Of a stretch of 33,548 nucleotides of DNA, positions 23,723-32,895 are shown piece after piece (within the stretch, counting starts at the first letter, position 1; every line of letters starts with the position of its first letter). The notes below the pieces were generated by a model. That model saw only the letters and a list, made by a program, of their open reading frames with translations, did not search any database and had not been told where the DNA came from. The DNA is from Caldifarciminota bacterium. Its GTDB lineage: Bacteria > Hydrothermota > UBA3073. The stretch is from positions 1 to 33,548 of the forward strand of contig JAUWGP010000031.1 in NCBI GenBank assembly GCA_030606335.1, given 5' to 3'. A program made the position numbers and the translations under genes.

Positions 23723-25639
23723 TTGAGAAGTATAAGTGTTAATCAAATAAAGACGATTGGAATTTTTGGTCAGTCTTCTACAGGTAAGACAACTCTTGGA
23801 GAGGCAATCCTATATCATGCGAAGGTAACTAACAGGCTTGGAAGTGTAGATGAAGGCACCTCAATTTTATCCTCAACCCCACAAGAGATTGAGAAAAAGA
23901 TAACAATTAATCTTTCTATGGCATCTTTTGATTACGAAGGAGCATTGCTTAATATACTTGACACGCCTGGTTACGATGACTTCTATGGTGAGGTTTTATG
24001 TGCAGTAAGGGTAAGTGATGTTGCAGTAATAGTTATAGACCCTATTCAGGAAATAGGTATTGTAACAGAAAAAGTATTTTTGGATTTAAAAGATCGAAAC
24101 ATACCAATTGTTATCTACTTATCCAAGATGAAGGAGGGGGAAGCAAGGTTAGAAGATTCTCTTTCTAAGATAAAAACGGTGTTTGGTAATGTGGTGCCTA
24201 TAACTATAATTGATGAGGATAAAGTAGCAAGTACTCTTGAACCCAATTCTGATTATTATACAGATCTGGTTGAGGCGATAGCAGAAACCGATGACGGACT
24301 ACTGGAGAGGTATCTTTCTGATGAGGAATTGAAACTGGATGAGTTAGATACTGCATTTTATAAGGGATTGTCCGCAGGTAAAATAACCCCACTCTTTATG
24401 GGAGACTCAAAGAAGGGAATAGGAATTAAGGCATTACTCGCTTCTATATTAAAAGTTCCCTTGGAGAAGAAAGAAGAACAGACGCTTGTTTACGTTTTCA
24501 AGACGTTTGTAGACCCTCATCTTGGAGAGGTAAGATATGCCAAGGTTTTAGGTGGAGAATTATCTCCTGGCACTACACTATTCAATCGTACAAGAAACAC
24601 AGACGAAAGAATAAATCAGGTATATCTTATAAAGGGTAAAAATAAGGAGGATGTAGACAAACTTCCACATGGTGGCATTGGTGGTCTTGTCAAGCTAAAG
24701 AATACCCATACAGGTGATACTATTGGCGAAGGTAAAGGAGAAGCCTTGCCCAAAATAGAATTTCCTGATCCAGCGGTATCTCTGGCCATAGTTCCGAAGG
24801 AGAAAAAGGATGAAGAGAAGGTTATGGAAGGACTTTTGAAATTACATGAGGAGGACCCTTCCTTCAGTTACTTCTATGATACAGAGACAAGGCAGACCAT
24901 TATAAGGGGAAGGGGAGAACTCCACTTAAACATAGTTATAGACAAGCTCAAAAGAAGGTATGGGGTTGAACTATCCACAAAAAAGCCAAAAATTCATTAC
25001 AGGGAAACCATAAAGCGGACTGCCGAGGCGCAGGGAAAATTCAAAAGGCAGACTGGGGGACATGGTCAGTATGGAGATTGCTGGCTCAAGATAGAGCCAA
25101 AAGACAAGGGAGAAGGATTTGAATTTTTGAATGCAATAGTTGGCGGCGCCATACCCTCTAAATATCTTCCATCTGTGGAGAAGGGTGTGAAAGAGGCTAT
25201 GGTGGAGGGTGAACTGGCAGGATATCCGATGGTAGGCATGAAGGTAACCTGTTATGACGGAACCTTTCATAATGTCGATTCATCAGATATAGCATTCAAG
25301 ATTGCTGGTTCGCTTGCCTTTAAAAACGCATGTGAAAAGGCTGATTTGACCCTGCTTGAGCCAATTATGAATATCGAGGTAATAGTGCCTGAAGAATATC
25401 TCGGCGATGTTATGGGTGACCTCAATTCGAGAAGAGGGAAGATCCTGGGAACTGAGGCATCAGGAAGGTTTCAAAAGATTAAGGCACAGGTACCAGAAGC
25501 TGAAATGTTTGGTTATTCTGCATCACTCCGCTCCATTACCCAAGGTAGAGGTACATTCTCACAGGAATTCTCTAACTATGAGGAAGTACCAAGGGAACTA
25601 CAGGAGAAGATAAGAGTAGAATCAAAGAGTGCAAAGTAG
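23723..25639 (+). CDS. Elongation factor G-like GTPase (EF-G2 type)
   Basis: The start codon is TTG with AGGAGG five bases or so upstream. This 638-aa protein follows the EF-G domain order: G domain with P-loop GQSSTGKT (16-23), a switch region GSVDEGTSILSSTPQEIEKK and DTPG (80-83); then domain II, III (RGRGELHLNIVIDKL), IV (RQTGGHGQYGDC) and V (EVIVPEEYLGDVMGDLNSRR). It is shorter than canonical EF-G (about 690) and resembles the EF-G2/EF-G-like paralogues. The guanine-specificity motif expected as NKxD reads SKMK (134-137), so GTP selectivity may be altered or lost. It is downstream of rpmF and convergent with ahcY, with two bases between the genes. Confidence 0.9.
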   Translation: MRSISVNQIKTIGIFGQSSTGKTTLGEAILYHAKVTNRLGSVDEGTSILSSTPQEIEKKITINLSMASFDYEGALLNILDTPGYDDFYGEVLCAVRVSDVAVIVIDPIQEIGIVTEKVFLDLKDRNIPIVIYLSKMKEGEARLEDSLSKIKTVFGNVVPITIIDEDKVASTLEPNSDYYTDLVEAIAETDDGLLERYLSDEELKLDELDTAFYKGLSAGKITPLFMGDSKKGIGIKALLASILKVPLEKKEEQTLVYVFKTFVDPHLGEVRYAKVLGGELSPGTTLFNRTRNTDERINQVYLIKGKNKEDVDKLPHGGIGGLVKLKNTHTGDTIGEGKGEALPKIEFPDPAVSLAIVPKEKKDEEKVMEGLLKLHEEDPSFSYFYDTETRQTIIRGRGELHLNIVIDKLKRRYGVELSTKKPKIHYRETIKRTAEAQGKFKRQTGGHGQYGDCWLKIEPKDKGEGFEFLNAIVGGAIPSKYLPSVEKGVKEAMVEGELAGYPMVGMKVTCYDGTFHNVDSSDIAFKIAGSLAFKNACEKADLTLLEPIMNIEVIVPEEYLGDVMGDLNSRRGKILGTEASGRFQKIKAQVPEAEMFGYSASLRSITQGRGTFSQEFSNYEEVPRELQEKIRVESKSAK

Positions 25640-25641
25640 AG

Positions 25642-26892
25642 TTAGGTTCCCATTCGCCATTCCTTCAGATATGCCTTCTGTTCCTCTGTTAGTGTATCTA
25701 TTTTTTTATCCAAAGCCTCAAGTTTCAGTTCTGCAATCTCTTTATCAATTTCATCGGGTAATTTGTGAACATTGATAGAGAGTTTGTTATTTATTATATA
25801 TTCTGCGGCAAGTGCCTGATTTACAAAAGACATATCCATAACCTCGGGTGGGTGACCATCTGCACAGGAGAGATTTACAAGCCTTCCTTTTGCAAGCAAG
25901 TATATCTTTCTTCCATCCCTCATCCTGAACTCATCTACGAGTTTCCTGACCTCTGTCTGACTATCAGCAATCTCTTCAAGTGCCTTTCTGTTTATCTCAA
26001 CATCGAAGTGGCCTGCATTAGCAATTATTATCCCATCTTTTGCCACCTCAAAGTGCTGTTTGTTAACAACATTTATATCTCCCGTTGCAGTAACTAAAAT
26101 GTCCGATTGTTTTATTGCCTCTACTCCAGGCATTATTGAGAAACCATCCATAAGTGCCTCAATAGCCTTTATAGGATCAACCTCACAAACAATCACCCTT
26201 GCTCCCAGACCGTTTGCTCTCTTTGCTATTCCTCTACCACACCAACCATAGCCACACACGCAGAATATCTTACCTGCTATGAGTGTATTTGTTACCCTTA
26301 ATATGCCATCAATTGTTGACTGACCAGTACCGTATCTATTATCAAATAAATGCTTTGTAAGCGAATCATTTACTGCGATAATGGGATACATCAAGACGCC
26401 ATCCTTAGCCATACTTTTAAGTCTTATAACACCTGTTGTCGTTTCCTCTGTTCCTCCAAGAATGTGGGGAATTAAATGCTCTTTCTTTGAATGAAGGGTA
26501 GATACAAGGTCTGCCCCGTCGTCCATTGTAATATTAGGTCCTACATCCAGACAGGAGTTTATATGATTATAGTATGTATCGTTATCCTCCCCATTTATAG
26601 CAAACACAGGGATTCCGTAATCAGTAACAAGAGAGGCTGCCACATCATCCTGTGTTGAAAGAGGGTTTGAGGCACATAACCGCACCTCTGCTCCTCCTAA
26701 TATAAGTGTTCTCATAAGGTTGGCAGTTTCACTTGTTACATGGAGACAGGCAGAGACCTTCTTCCCTGAAAGAGGGGTTTCTTTCTCAAATCTATCTCTT
26801 AATAACGAGAGTACAGGCATGTTTCTGTCTGCCCACTCTATTTTTTTCTTTCCTTCCTTATTTAATGATTTATTTCTTATATTACAATCCAT
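25642..26892 (-). CDS. ahcY: Adenosylhomocysteinase (S-adenosylhomocysteine hydrolase)
   Basis: This 416-aa NAD-dependent enzyme splits S-adenosylhomocysteine into homocysteine and adenosine in the methylation cycle. AVNDSLTKHLFDNRYGTGQS carries the catalytic Lys and Asp, GYGWCGRG (214-221) binds NAD, and SCADGHPPEVMDMSF is conserved. The ATG at 26892 with GGAGG four bases upstream is chosen over an upstream in-frame start at 26928. The protein has the shorter archaeal/thermophile-like architecture and ends in EWRMGT rather than the YRY tail of many mesophilic enzymes; related proteins of this type can prefer S-inosylhomocysteine. Confidence 0.93.
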   Translation of the reverse strand: MDCNIRNKSLNKEGKKKIEWADRNMPVLSLLRDRFEKETPLSGKKVSACLHVTSETANLMRTLILGGAEVRLCASNPLSTQDDVAASLVTDYGIPVFAINGEDNDTYYNHINSCLDVGPNITMDDGADLVSTLHSKKEHLIPHILGGTEETTTGVIRLKSMAKDGVLMYPIIAVNDSLTKHLFDNRYGTGQSTIDGILRVTNTLIAGKIFCVCGYGWCGRGIAKRANGLGARVIVCEVDPIKAIEALMDGFSIMPGVEAIKQSDILVTATGDINVVNKQHFEVAKDGIIIANAGHFDVEINRKALEEIADSQTEVRKLVDEFRMRDGRKIYLLAKGRLVNLSCADGHPPEVMDMSFVNQALAAEYIINNKLSINVHKLPDEIDKEIAELKLEALDKKIDTLTEEQKAYLKEWRMGT

Positions 26893-26959
26893 AAGACCTC
26901 CATTGTAATGTCTAATTTCTAATGCCAAACATAAATGTTTATTACTTATTAATCAATAG

Positions 26960-28045
26960 TCAATTATCATAGAACTCTTTTATTATATCCTTTAGTTCAT
27001 CTATTCCCGCACCTGTTGCGGTTGAGGTAAAGATTGAGTTGGGGAATCTCTTCTTCAAGTATCCTACCTCATCATGTGCAAGGTCAAGCTTGTTAAATAC
27101 GTATATAAATGGCTTTTCTTTTACTCCAAGTGTCTCAAGCAGCTCATCTCCGGCACCTATTTGAAGTTCAACGTAGGGGTGAGAGACGTCCACTATATGT
27201 AATCTTAAATCGGCAATTACCGCCTCCTCAAGTGTTGAGTGGAAAGAAGAGACAAGTCCATGAGGAAGCCTTCTTATGAAACCTATCGTGTCTGTGATAA
27301 GATATCTTCGTCCATCTTCTGATACAAATGCTCTGGTTGTTGCATCAAGGGTGGAGAAGAGTTGATTATCTGTCTTTAGGTCTGCATGTGTTAAGGCATT
27401 CATAATGCTTGTCTTGCCTGCGTTTGTGTATCCAACTATTGCGACCCTTCTTTTGCCTATCCTTCTCTTTGATTGAACTCTTTTTGCCTTTTCTACATTT
27501 TTTAACTCTTTTTTTAGTGTCCTTATCCTCATCCTGATTCTTCTTCTATCGGTTTCAAGTTTCGTCTCACCAGGCCCCCTCGTGCCTATTCCTCCACCAA
27601 GTCGTGATAGAGCAATTCCCTTTCCGCTTAATCTTGGTAATCTATATAAGAGTTGTGTAAGTTCAACCTCTATCTGAGCAACCTTTGTGTGGGCATGTTG
27701 CGCAAAAATATCAAGGATGAGTTCGGTTCGGTCAAGAACCTTCATGCCTGTTATGAATTCAAGATTTCCAATCTGTGAAGGGGTAAGCTCTTCGTCAAAG
27801 ATTATTGTATTTAATGAGAGTGAGGGAGCTATCTGTCTTAACTCCTGTGCCTTTCCCTTACCAATGAATGTCCTGGGATTCGGTCTCTGTAGATTTTGGA
27901 GAAGTTTTTCGACTACTATAACTCCTGCAGTCGTTGTTAAGTTTTTAAGTTCCTCTAACGAATCTATTTTTTCCCATTTTTCTTCATGAGGAAAATGAAC
28001 GCCTACAAGTAGTGCCCTCTCTTTTGTTTTTTCTGTTGGATACAT
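26960..28045 (-). CDS. hflX: GTPase HflX
   Basis: This ribosome-associated GTPase rescues or splits stalled 70S/50S particles under stress. The HflX N-terminal domain includes the family signatures FIGKGKAQEL, FDEELTPSQIGNLE and the GGGIGTRGPGETKLETDRR linker. The G domain follows with GYTNAGKTS (205-213), DTIGF (252-256) and NKLD (318-321). The ATG at 28045 gives 361 residues starting MYPTEKTKERALLVGVHF. The longest frame adds 18 codons, but these are translated palindromic repeat DNA, so the inner start is preferred although its ribosome-binding site is weak. Confidence 0.93.
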   Translation of the reverse strand: MYPTEKTKERALLVGVHFPHEEKWEKIDSLEELKNLTTTAGVIVVEKLLQNLQRPNPRTFIGKGKAQELRQIAPSLSLNTIIFDEELTPSQIGNLEFITGMKVLDRTELILDIFAQHAHTKVAQIEVELTQLLYRLPRLSGKGIALSRLGGGIGTRGPGETKLETDRRRIRMRIRTLKKELKNVEKAKRVQSKRRIGKRRVAIVGYTNAGKTSIMNALTHADLKTDNQLFSTLDATTRAFVSEDGRRYLITDTIGFIRRLPHGLVSSFHSTLEEAVIADLRLHIVDVSHPYVELQIGAGDELLETLGVKEKPFIYVFNKLDLAHDEVGYLKKRFPNSIFTSTATGAGIDELKDIIKEFYDN

Positions 28046-28077
28046 AATGGAAATTCTTTTGATTGTAAGGTAGCCAT

Positions 28078-28206
28078 AGGCTTTAGCCTGCGATGACACG
28101 CAACCTAAAGGTTGCGACTACAAAAGATTGACTACATTTATGATCTGTGAACCGAAGGTCGCCGTTAGGCAACAGCTGTAATCATCCCTGCCTGCAGCAA
28201 GCAGGT
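28078..28206. repeat. Cluster of REP-like hairpins upstream of hflX
   Basis: AGGCT-TT-AGCCT (28078-28089) and CGCAACCT-AA-AGGTTGCG (28099-28116) are tight palindromes of the GGCTTTAGCC / AACCTAAAGGTT style. CCTGC-agcaa-GCAGG lies farther right, near 28192-28206. None is followed by a T-run on the strand of the adjacent genes, so they do not look like terminators. Confidence 0.5.
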
Positions 28207-28232
28207 GTGGTTAAAGCTTGTTCTGGGTTTAT

Positions 28233-29117
28233 TTATTCAGAAAGAAGCTTTACGAGGAGTGCCTTCTGTGCATGAAGGCGATTCTCTGCCTGGTCAAAAA
28301 CTATTGATTGTGGTCCATCAATAACATCATCTGTTATCTCTTCTCCTCTATGTGCTGGTAGGCAGTGCATAATCAGACAATCGCTTTTAGCTTTTTTTAA
28401 AAGATTGTTGTTTACCTGGAATTCTTTGAACTTTTTAAGTCTTTCCTCTCTTTCCATTTCCTGTCCCATACTTGTCCACACATCTGTATAAATAATATCA
28501 GCCTCTTTAACTGCATCTAATGGTTCATTTGTTACATATATAGAGGAGGTATTTGTAAATTTTTTGTTTGGCTCATATCCGCCGGGGGTAGAAATACTCA
28601 AATCAAATTTAAGGATTTTAGATGCAATAATAAGAGAATTGCATACATTATTACCATCACCCACCCAAGCAAGTTTAATGTTAGAGAAAGTACCCCTCTT
28701 CTCCCATATCGTAAACATATCAGCCAGTACCTGACAGGGATGCTCAATGTCGGAGAGTCCGTTTATGACAGGTATGGTTGCATATTTTGCAAGTTGCAGA
28801 ACGGTCTTGTGCTCAAAAGTTCTTGCCATGATTCCAGACGCCCATCTTGACAGATTTCTTGCAGCATCAGGAATGCTTTCCCTTTTTCCAAGCCCTATAT
28901 CCTGAGGTGCAAGATAAATTGCATACCCACCAAGTTCAAACATTCCTGCTTCGAATGTAAATCTTGTTCTAAGTGAAGGCTTTTCGAAAATGAGAGCTAG
29001 TACCTTTCCGTTTAGTATCGGTGAGATTTTATCTTTCTTCAATTTCTTTGATAACTCGAACAGGTCATATAATTCACTTGAAGTCATATCAGAAAAGGAT
29101 AAGAAATGCTTCCTCAT
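28233..29117 (-). CDS. argF: Ornithine carbamoyltransferase
   Basis: This 294-aa enzyme makes citrulline from ornithine and carbamoyl phosphate in arginine synthesis. The carbamoyl-phosphate loop is [13 protein letters not shown] (Ser48-Leu-Arg-Thr-Arg, where many family members have STRTR), HPCQ is present, and [10 protein letters not shown] is the ornithine-type signature that separates it from aspartate carbamoyltransferase. The ATG at 29117 has GGAGG four bases upstream. A longer open frame begins at 29249, but its first 44 codons run through the repeat element at 29155-29494 and should not be annotated. No other arg genes are in the window. Confidence 0.93.
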   Translation of the reverse strand: MRKHFLSFSDMTSSELYDLFELSKKLKKDKISPILNGKVLALIFEKPSLRTRFTFEAGMFELGGYAIYLAPQDIGLGKRESIPDAARNLSRWASGIMARTFEHKTVLQLAKYATIPVINGLSDIEHPCQVLADMFTIWEKRGTFSNIKLAWVGDGNNVCNSLIIASKILKFDLSISTPGGYEPNKKFTNTSSIYVTNEPLDAVKEADIIYTDVWTSMGQEMEREERLKKFKEFQVNNNLLKKAKSDCLIMHCLPAHRGEEITDDVIDGPQSIVFDQAENRLHAQKALLVKLLSE

Positions 29118-29154
29118 ACATCCTCCAGAAATTGAGTATGTTGTGTTAAATATC

Positions 29155-29494
29155 AACCACAGAGTGCACAGAGGATTATAGAATAATAAAGAATCGCAGG
29201 GGATTTTCATCCCACCCCTCTGTGACCTCTTATTAATCTCAATATCCATTCCACAGGATATGTATGGAAAGGATACGGAATCTCACGGACAAGACTAATT
29301 GCTTTACCTTATATTTTTCTTTTTTTTAACGCTGATTGTTTCTTGCTTAAAAGGTTTTTATTTATCTTTAAACATCTGTGTTTACCCCGTGAAATAGATA
29401 TTTCACAGGGTGAATCTGTGATTAATTTTAGTCTTTTTTGGAGAGCACAGAGAGTTAAATTTACTCTGTGATCCGTCTGAGACGGACTGTGGTT
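29155..29494. repeat. MITE-like element, copy A (340 bp)
   Basis: The ends are AACCACAGAG (29155) and CTGTGGTT (to 29494). An 85-bp core (29215-29299) matches copy B (32406-32490) with three differences, and a second shared block starts at GGAGAGCACAGAGA near 29440. Copy A is longer because its centre holds a member of the ACCCYGTKAAATA palindrome family (29384-29411), which looks like a nested insertion. A small hairpin CCGTCT-g-AGACGG lies near the right end. Confidence 0.7.
29384..29411. repeat. Dispersed inverted repeat, family ACCCYGTKAAATA, copy 3
   Basis: ACCCCGTGAAATA (29384-29396) and TATTTCACAGGGT (29399-29411) form a 13-bp stem with a two-base loop. Its flanking ATCTGTG matches the other copies in the opposite orientation. 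Confidence 0.65.
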
Positions 29495-29549
29495 TGTCAT
29501 ATTCTTTTATATTCTATTATATTCTATTTGACACTACCTTGATTAACTC

Positions 29550-29587
29550 AAAAAAACTGCCAATCGTCACTTGACATTTGTCATTGG
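29550..29587 (-). terminator. Possible terminator after the aminotransferase gene
   Basis: On the minus strand CCAAT and ATTGG enclose an inner TGACA-aa-TGTCA hairpin, followed by CAG and seven T residues. The stem is AT-rich and interrupted, so the call is tentative. Confidence 0.35.
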
Positions 29588-29614
29588 TTGGCTTTAGTAT
29601 TATGGGATTTTCTT

Positions 29615-30805
29615 TTAATTCCCGTGTTCTCTATTATATGCCTTGATACCCTTGCCAAGTATATGCATAGCATCTTTCAGATATTCATTTTTCAATACAA
29701 ATGCAATCCTTGCCTCATTTTCACCAATGCCTGGTGTGGCATAAAACCCGGCACCAGGTGCAAGCATAACTGTCTTTTTATCAACATCAAAACTTTCAAG
29801 CATGTATATTATAAACTTCTCTGAATTATCCACAGGCAGGGTAATCATAGCATAGAAGGCACCTTCAGGATTGTTCACACTAACACCGGGGATTTTGCGA
29901 AGACCCTCTATTGCAACATTCCTGCGAAGTTCATATTCTTTTATCATACTATCTATATAGTTATCTATATGTATGAAGCCCTCAAGAGCACCATATTGTT
30001 CTATGGTTGCAGGGCACAACCTGGATTGCGCAAACCTTACAAGCAGTGGAAGCATCTCTTTGTTTTTACAAACTACAAATCCTATCCTGGCACCGCAGGC
30101 ACTCATCCTCTTTGATATAGAATCTACGATTAAGGTACGTTCAGGAGCAATGCTGAGTGAGCTCGTATGTTTCATATTGTCGAAGACAAACTCCCTGTAG
30201 ACCTCGTCAGAAATCAGGTAAAGATTGTATTCCCTTGCGATATCCGCAATCATTTCCATCTCATCTTGTGTATATACAGTTCCTGTTGGATTGTTGGGGC
30301 TACACACGAAAATTGCCCTTGTTCTATCACCGATTTTCTCAGATATTTTATCCCTATTAGGAAGATGATAATCCTCTTTTGGATCCATTGTTACTGGTAC
30401 GAGTTTTATGCCAGCTACAGCGGCGAGTCCATTATAGTTGGCATAAAATGGTTCAAAGACGATAATCTCATCACCAGGATTGCACAAGAGAAGCATTGAA
30501 AATAGTATTGCCTCACTACCACCCTGAGTTATTATCACTTCCTCAGGTGAAACATCGAGATTATATCTTTTGAAATAATCGGCTACTGCTGTCCTCAATT
30601 CTTTTAAACCTTCGGATTGTCCGTATGGAAGAACGGGATTATCAAATGCCTTTATACCACTCAATATCTCTTTAGGTGTTGGGACATCGGGTTGACCTAT
30701 ATTTAAGTGATAAACCTTTATGCCCCGCTCCTTTGCCCTGAAAGAATATGGGAAAAGCTTTCTTATCGGAGATGCAGGCATATTCATTGCACGCTTACTT
30801 ATCAT
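29615..30805 (-). CDS. PLP-dependent aminotransferase, class I/II (aspartate aminotransferase-like)
   Basis: This 396-aa fold-type I aminotransferase has an N-terminal substrate segment LNIGQPDVPTP, the GGSEAI phosphate-binding turn, CSPNNPTG (168-175), SDEVYREF with the PLP-ring Asp, and the Schiff-base Lys232 in DSISKRMSACGARIGF. RIAFV near the C-terminus supplies the carboxylate-binding Arg. These features fit aspartate/aromatic aminotransferases of the Iγ type; the exact substrate cannot be decided. GGAG precedes the ATG by six bases. A possible terminator follows the gene. Confidence 0.9.
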   Translation of the reverse strand: MISKRAMNMPASPIRKLFPYSFRAKERGIKVYHLNIGQPDVPTPKEILSGIKAFDNPVLPYGQSEGLKELRTAVADYFKRYNLDVSPEEVIITQGGSEAILFSMLLLCNPGDEIIVFEPFYANYNGLAAVAGIKLVPVTMDPKEDYHLPNRDKISEKIGDRTRAIFVCSPNNPTGTVYTQDEMEMIADIAREYNLYLISDEVYREFVFDNMKHTSSLSIAPERTLIVDSISKRMSACGARIGFVVCKNKEMLPLLVRFAQSRLCPATIEQYGALEGFIHIDNYIDSMIKEYELRRNVAIEGLRKIPGVSVNNPEGAFYAMITLPVDNSEKFIIYMLESFDVDKKTVMLAPGAGFYATPGIGENEARIAFVLKNEYLKDAMHILGKGIKAYNREHGN

Positions 30806-30937
30806 ATAGGCTCCTTTCTAATCTATATATTTTGTTATTAATCAAAGAGACCAATAATTTATTCTCTTAAAGGATTTCTTAAATTCCTATTCTATGAACT
30901 CCCTGAGTAAGTATAGGTTGGTTGTGACGTCTCTATA

Positions 30938-32305
30938 TCATTTCTCCTGAGAGCGATTATTTCCCAAAACATCTAATTCAATATCCAAAGTAATAGAAGA
31001 TTTGTTTGTTATGAATATAGGGATTACCTTTTTTATGTATTTTTTCTTATCTACAACCAGGTTATATGCGCCAGTCTCTACCCAGAAATCGTATTCTCCT
31101 GTAAGCGAATCGGTTTTTGTGTCATATCTGCGTTCACCAATAAGAGAGACAGTTGTATAAATGGGTCTACCTGCGGAAGTGTCTAATACCCTGCCCTTTA
31201 TTGATGTCTCTAAAATTCTTTCAAGTGCAAACCAGCAGAAGACACTATCATATGGCATAAGTTTAGCAACCTTTGTTACAGAATAGTATCCGTCTTTTGA
31301 TACAGAAATCCTATAAGCACCTGATTTCTGGAGTACAAAGGAGAACTTACCTGTATTTCTATCAGATCTTAACCAACCTACCTCAGGTCCATAGATCTCA
31401 ACATCTGTATCTATAGGCTCGTACGTTAAACTATCTACCACAGTGCCCTCTATCTTCACCACACACTCTGTTTTGTGCCCTAAGGCTTTGGTGTTGGTTA
31501 TAAACCTCAGACCAATGGCAGGAAAGTTATGTATCTGACTGTCCGGAACAAAATCAAAATCTGAGATGGGAATGTGTATGCCGAACTGGATTGTGCCGAA
31601 CGAACGTCTTAAGTTAACCTGTGGAGAAATAAATATCTTTTTGCCGTTCTCTGAAAATAGGACACCTGAACTAAGGACTAATGAGGGAGATGCTTGAATT
31701 CCTATTCCTGCACCGATTTCCAACCCACTGCTTCTATTATTTTCCGATGATGAATAAGGTTCTCCCCTGATAACATATCCTAAATTTAGTAAGGATGAGA
31801 ATTTACCAATTTTGTATTCGCAGAGGAGACTAAAACTATAGTCTGGCGCATGATTGGGGAGAGGATAGAAGCCCATTTTGATAAGATTTTTATCATCAGT
31901 TGATATATTTACTCTCTTAGCACATATTGTAACCGATGGTCTAAACCCCAGGTTCAGAATAGAGTTGTGAATCTGAAAAGGGGTATAAAGTGATGTTCCC
32001 AACTCTAAGGTAGGAACACCTAAGGTAGAGTAGGTTTTATCTGTATATGTGGCTATTCTATAATGAACAACAGGTTTAGCAAAAATCTCAAAATAGTCAG
32101 ACAGACCATAAGTGAAGAAAAAATCAGAAAAGAAAAAAATGTGTGTATGCTCAGTCGTGATAGAAGAGTATGGTGTAGATGAGCCTGTTAAAGTGATATC
32201 GAAACCGATTGATCCATGAGGGGTAGTTTGTGGGGAATATATATAAAAAAGACCCTCTGCTTGCGGGACTGAAAGGAATAAGATGAATGCGATGATTGAA
32301 CTCAC
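30938..32305 (-). CDS. Probable outer-membrane protein with carboxypeptidase-regulatory-like repeats
   Basis: The start is GTG at 32303-32305 with GGGAGG four bases upstream. This 455-aa product has a short hydrophobic N-terminus (MSSIIAFILFLSVPQAEG), then about 250 residues of alternating beta strands that look like a small barrel, then two carboxypeptidase-regulatory-like beta-sandwich modules (about 290-370 and 375-450). The modules start IEGTVVDSLTYEPID and IKGRVLDTSAGRPIY, each with GKFSF or GEYDF and a closing lysine-rich strand. In related envelope proteins such modules often help bind carbohydrate or partner proteins. The function is unknown. Confidence 0.7.
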   Translation of the reverse strand: MSSIIAFILFLSVPQAEGLFYIYSPQTTPHGSIGFDITLTGSSTPYSSITTEHTHIFFFSDFFFTYGLSDYFEIFAKPVVHYRIATYTDKTYSTLGVPTLELGTSLYTPFQIHNSILNLGFRPSVTICAKRVNISTDDKNLIKMGFYPLPNHAPDYSFSLLCEYKIGKFSSLLNLGYVIRGEPYSSSENNRSSGLEIGAGIGIQASPSLVLSSGVLFSENGKKIFISPQVNLRRSFGTIQFGIHIPISDFDFVPDSQIHNFPAIGLRFITNTKALGHKTECVVKIEGTVVDSLTYEPIDTDVEIYGPEVGWLRSDRNTGKFSFVLQKSGAYRISVSKDGYYSVTKVAKLMPYDSVFCWFALERILETSIKGRVLDTSAGRPIYTTVSLIGERRYDTKTDSLTGEYDFWVETGAYNLVVDKKKYIKKVIPIFITNKSSITLDIELDVLGNNRSQEK

Positions 32306-32344
32306 ACATCCTCCCGTTTACTTCTTTGGTAGTGTGCAAAATCA

Positions 32345-32627
32345 AACCACAGAGAACACAGAGAATCTTTAGTATTAAGGGATTAAAAAAGATTTATATT
32401 CCTCTCCCCTCTGTGACCTCTTATTAATCTCAAGATCCATTCCACAGGATATGTATGGAAAGGATACGGAATCTCACAGATAAGACTAATCTTTTATCAC
32501 ATCTTTTAATCTTTGTACGTTGAATGGTATTTAATAGCACAGGCAATTATCTTTTCTATTATACCATTCAGGAGAAATTCTTTTGGAGAGCACAGAGAAT
32601 TAAATTTACTCTGTGACCTCTGTGGTT
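32345..32627. repeat. MITE-like element, copy B (283 bp)
   Basis: The ends are AACCACAGAG (32345-32354) and CTCTGTGGTT (32618-32627), a perfect 10-bp inverted repeat. The 85-bp core at 32406-32490 is shared with copy A with three differences. It contains no ORF and lies between the envelope gene and tRNA-Glu. Confidence 0.75.
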
Positions 32628-32651
32628 ACAGCCCTGTAGTTGATTGTTTTT

Positions 32652-32723
32652 CGTCCCCAACGGGAGTTGAACCCGTGCTACCACCTTGAAAGAGTGGTGT
32701 CCTAACCACTAGACCATGGGGAC
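32652..32723 (-). tRNA. tRNA-Glu (UUC)
   Basis: The minus strand folds into a full cloverleaf. The acceptor is GTCCCCA with TGGGGAC and discriminator G. The anticodon stem is CCACT/GGTGG with loop CTTTCAA (anticodon TTC), and the T-loop is GGTTCAACTCC. CCA is not encoded. It lies 93 bp downstream of tRNA-Lys and is probably co-transcribed with it. Confidence 0.95.
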
Positions 32724-32816
32724 GGAAACAGAGTATCAAGTTATCAGGGAATCAGAATATTAGAAAATTATCTTGATATAGCTTTCTGTTTTTCTATTAA
32801 ACTGGCATTTAATCTT

Positions 32817-32889
32817 TAGGCCGTGCGGGATTCGAACCCGCGACTCCTGGATTAAAAATCCAGTACTCTTCCTGCTGAGTTAACGGCCC
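32817..32889 (-). tRNA. tRNA-Lys (UUU)
   Basis: The minus strand gives acceptor GGGCCGT with ACGGCCT (a G-U closing pair) and discriminator A. The anticodon stem is CTGGA/TCCAG with loop TTTTTAA (anticodon TTT), and the T-arm is GCGGGTTCGAATCCCGC. CCA is not encoded. Confidence 0.95.
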
Positions 32890-32895
32890 GCAATT

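Noticed and set aside
29118-29249. 44-codon N-terminal extension of argF
   Set aside because: It is translated from the repeat element at 29155-29494, while the inner ATG at 29117 has GGAGG and the normal protein N-terminus.
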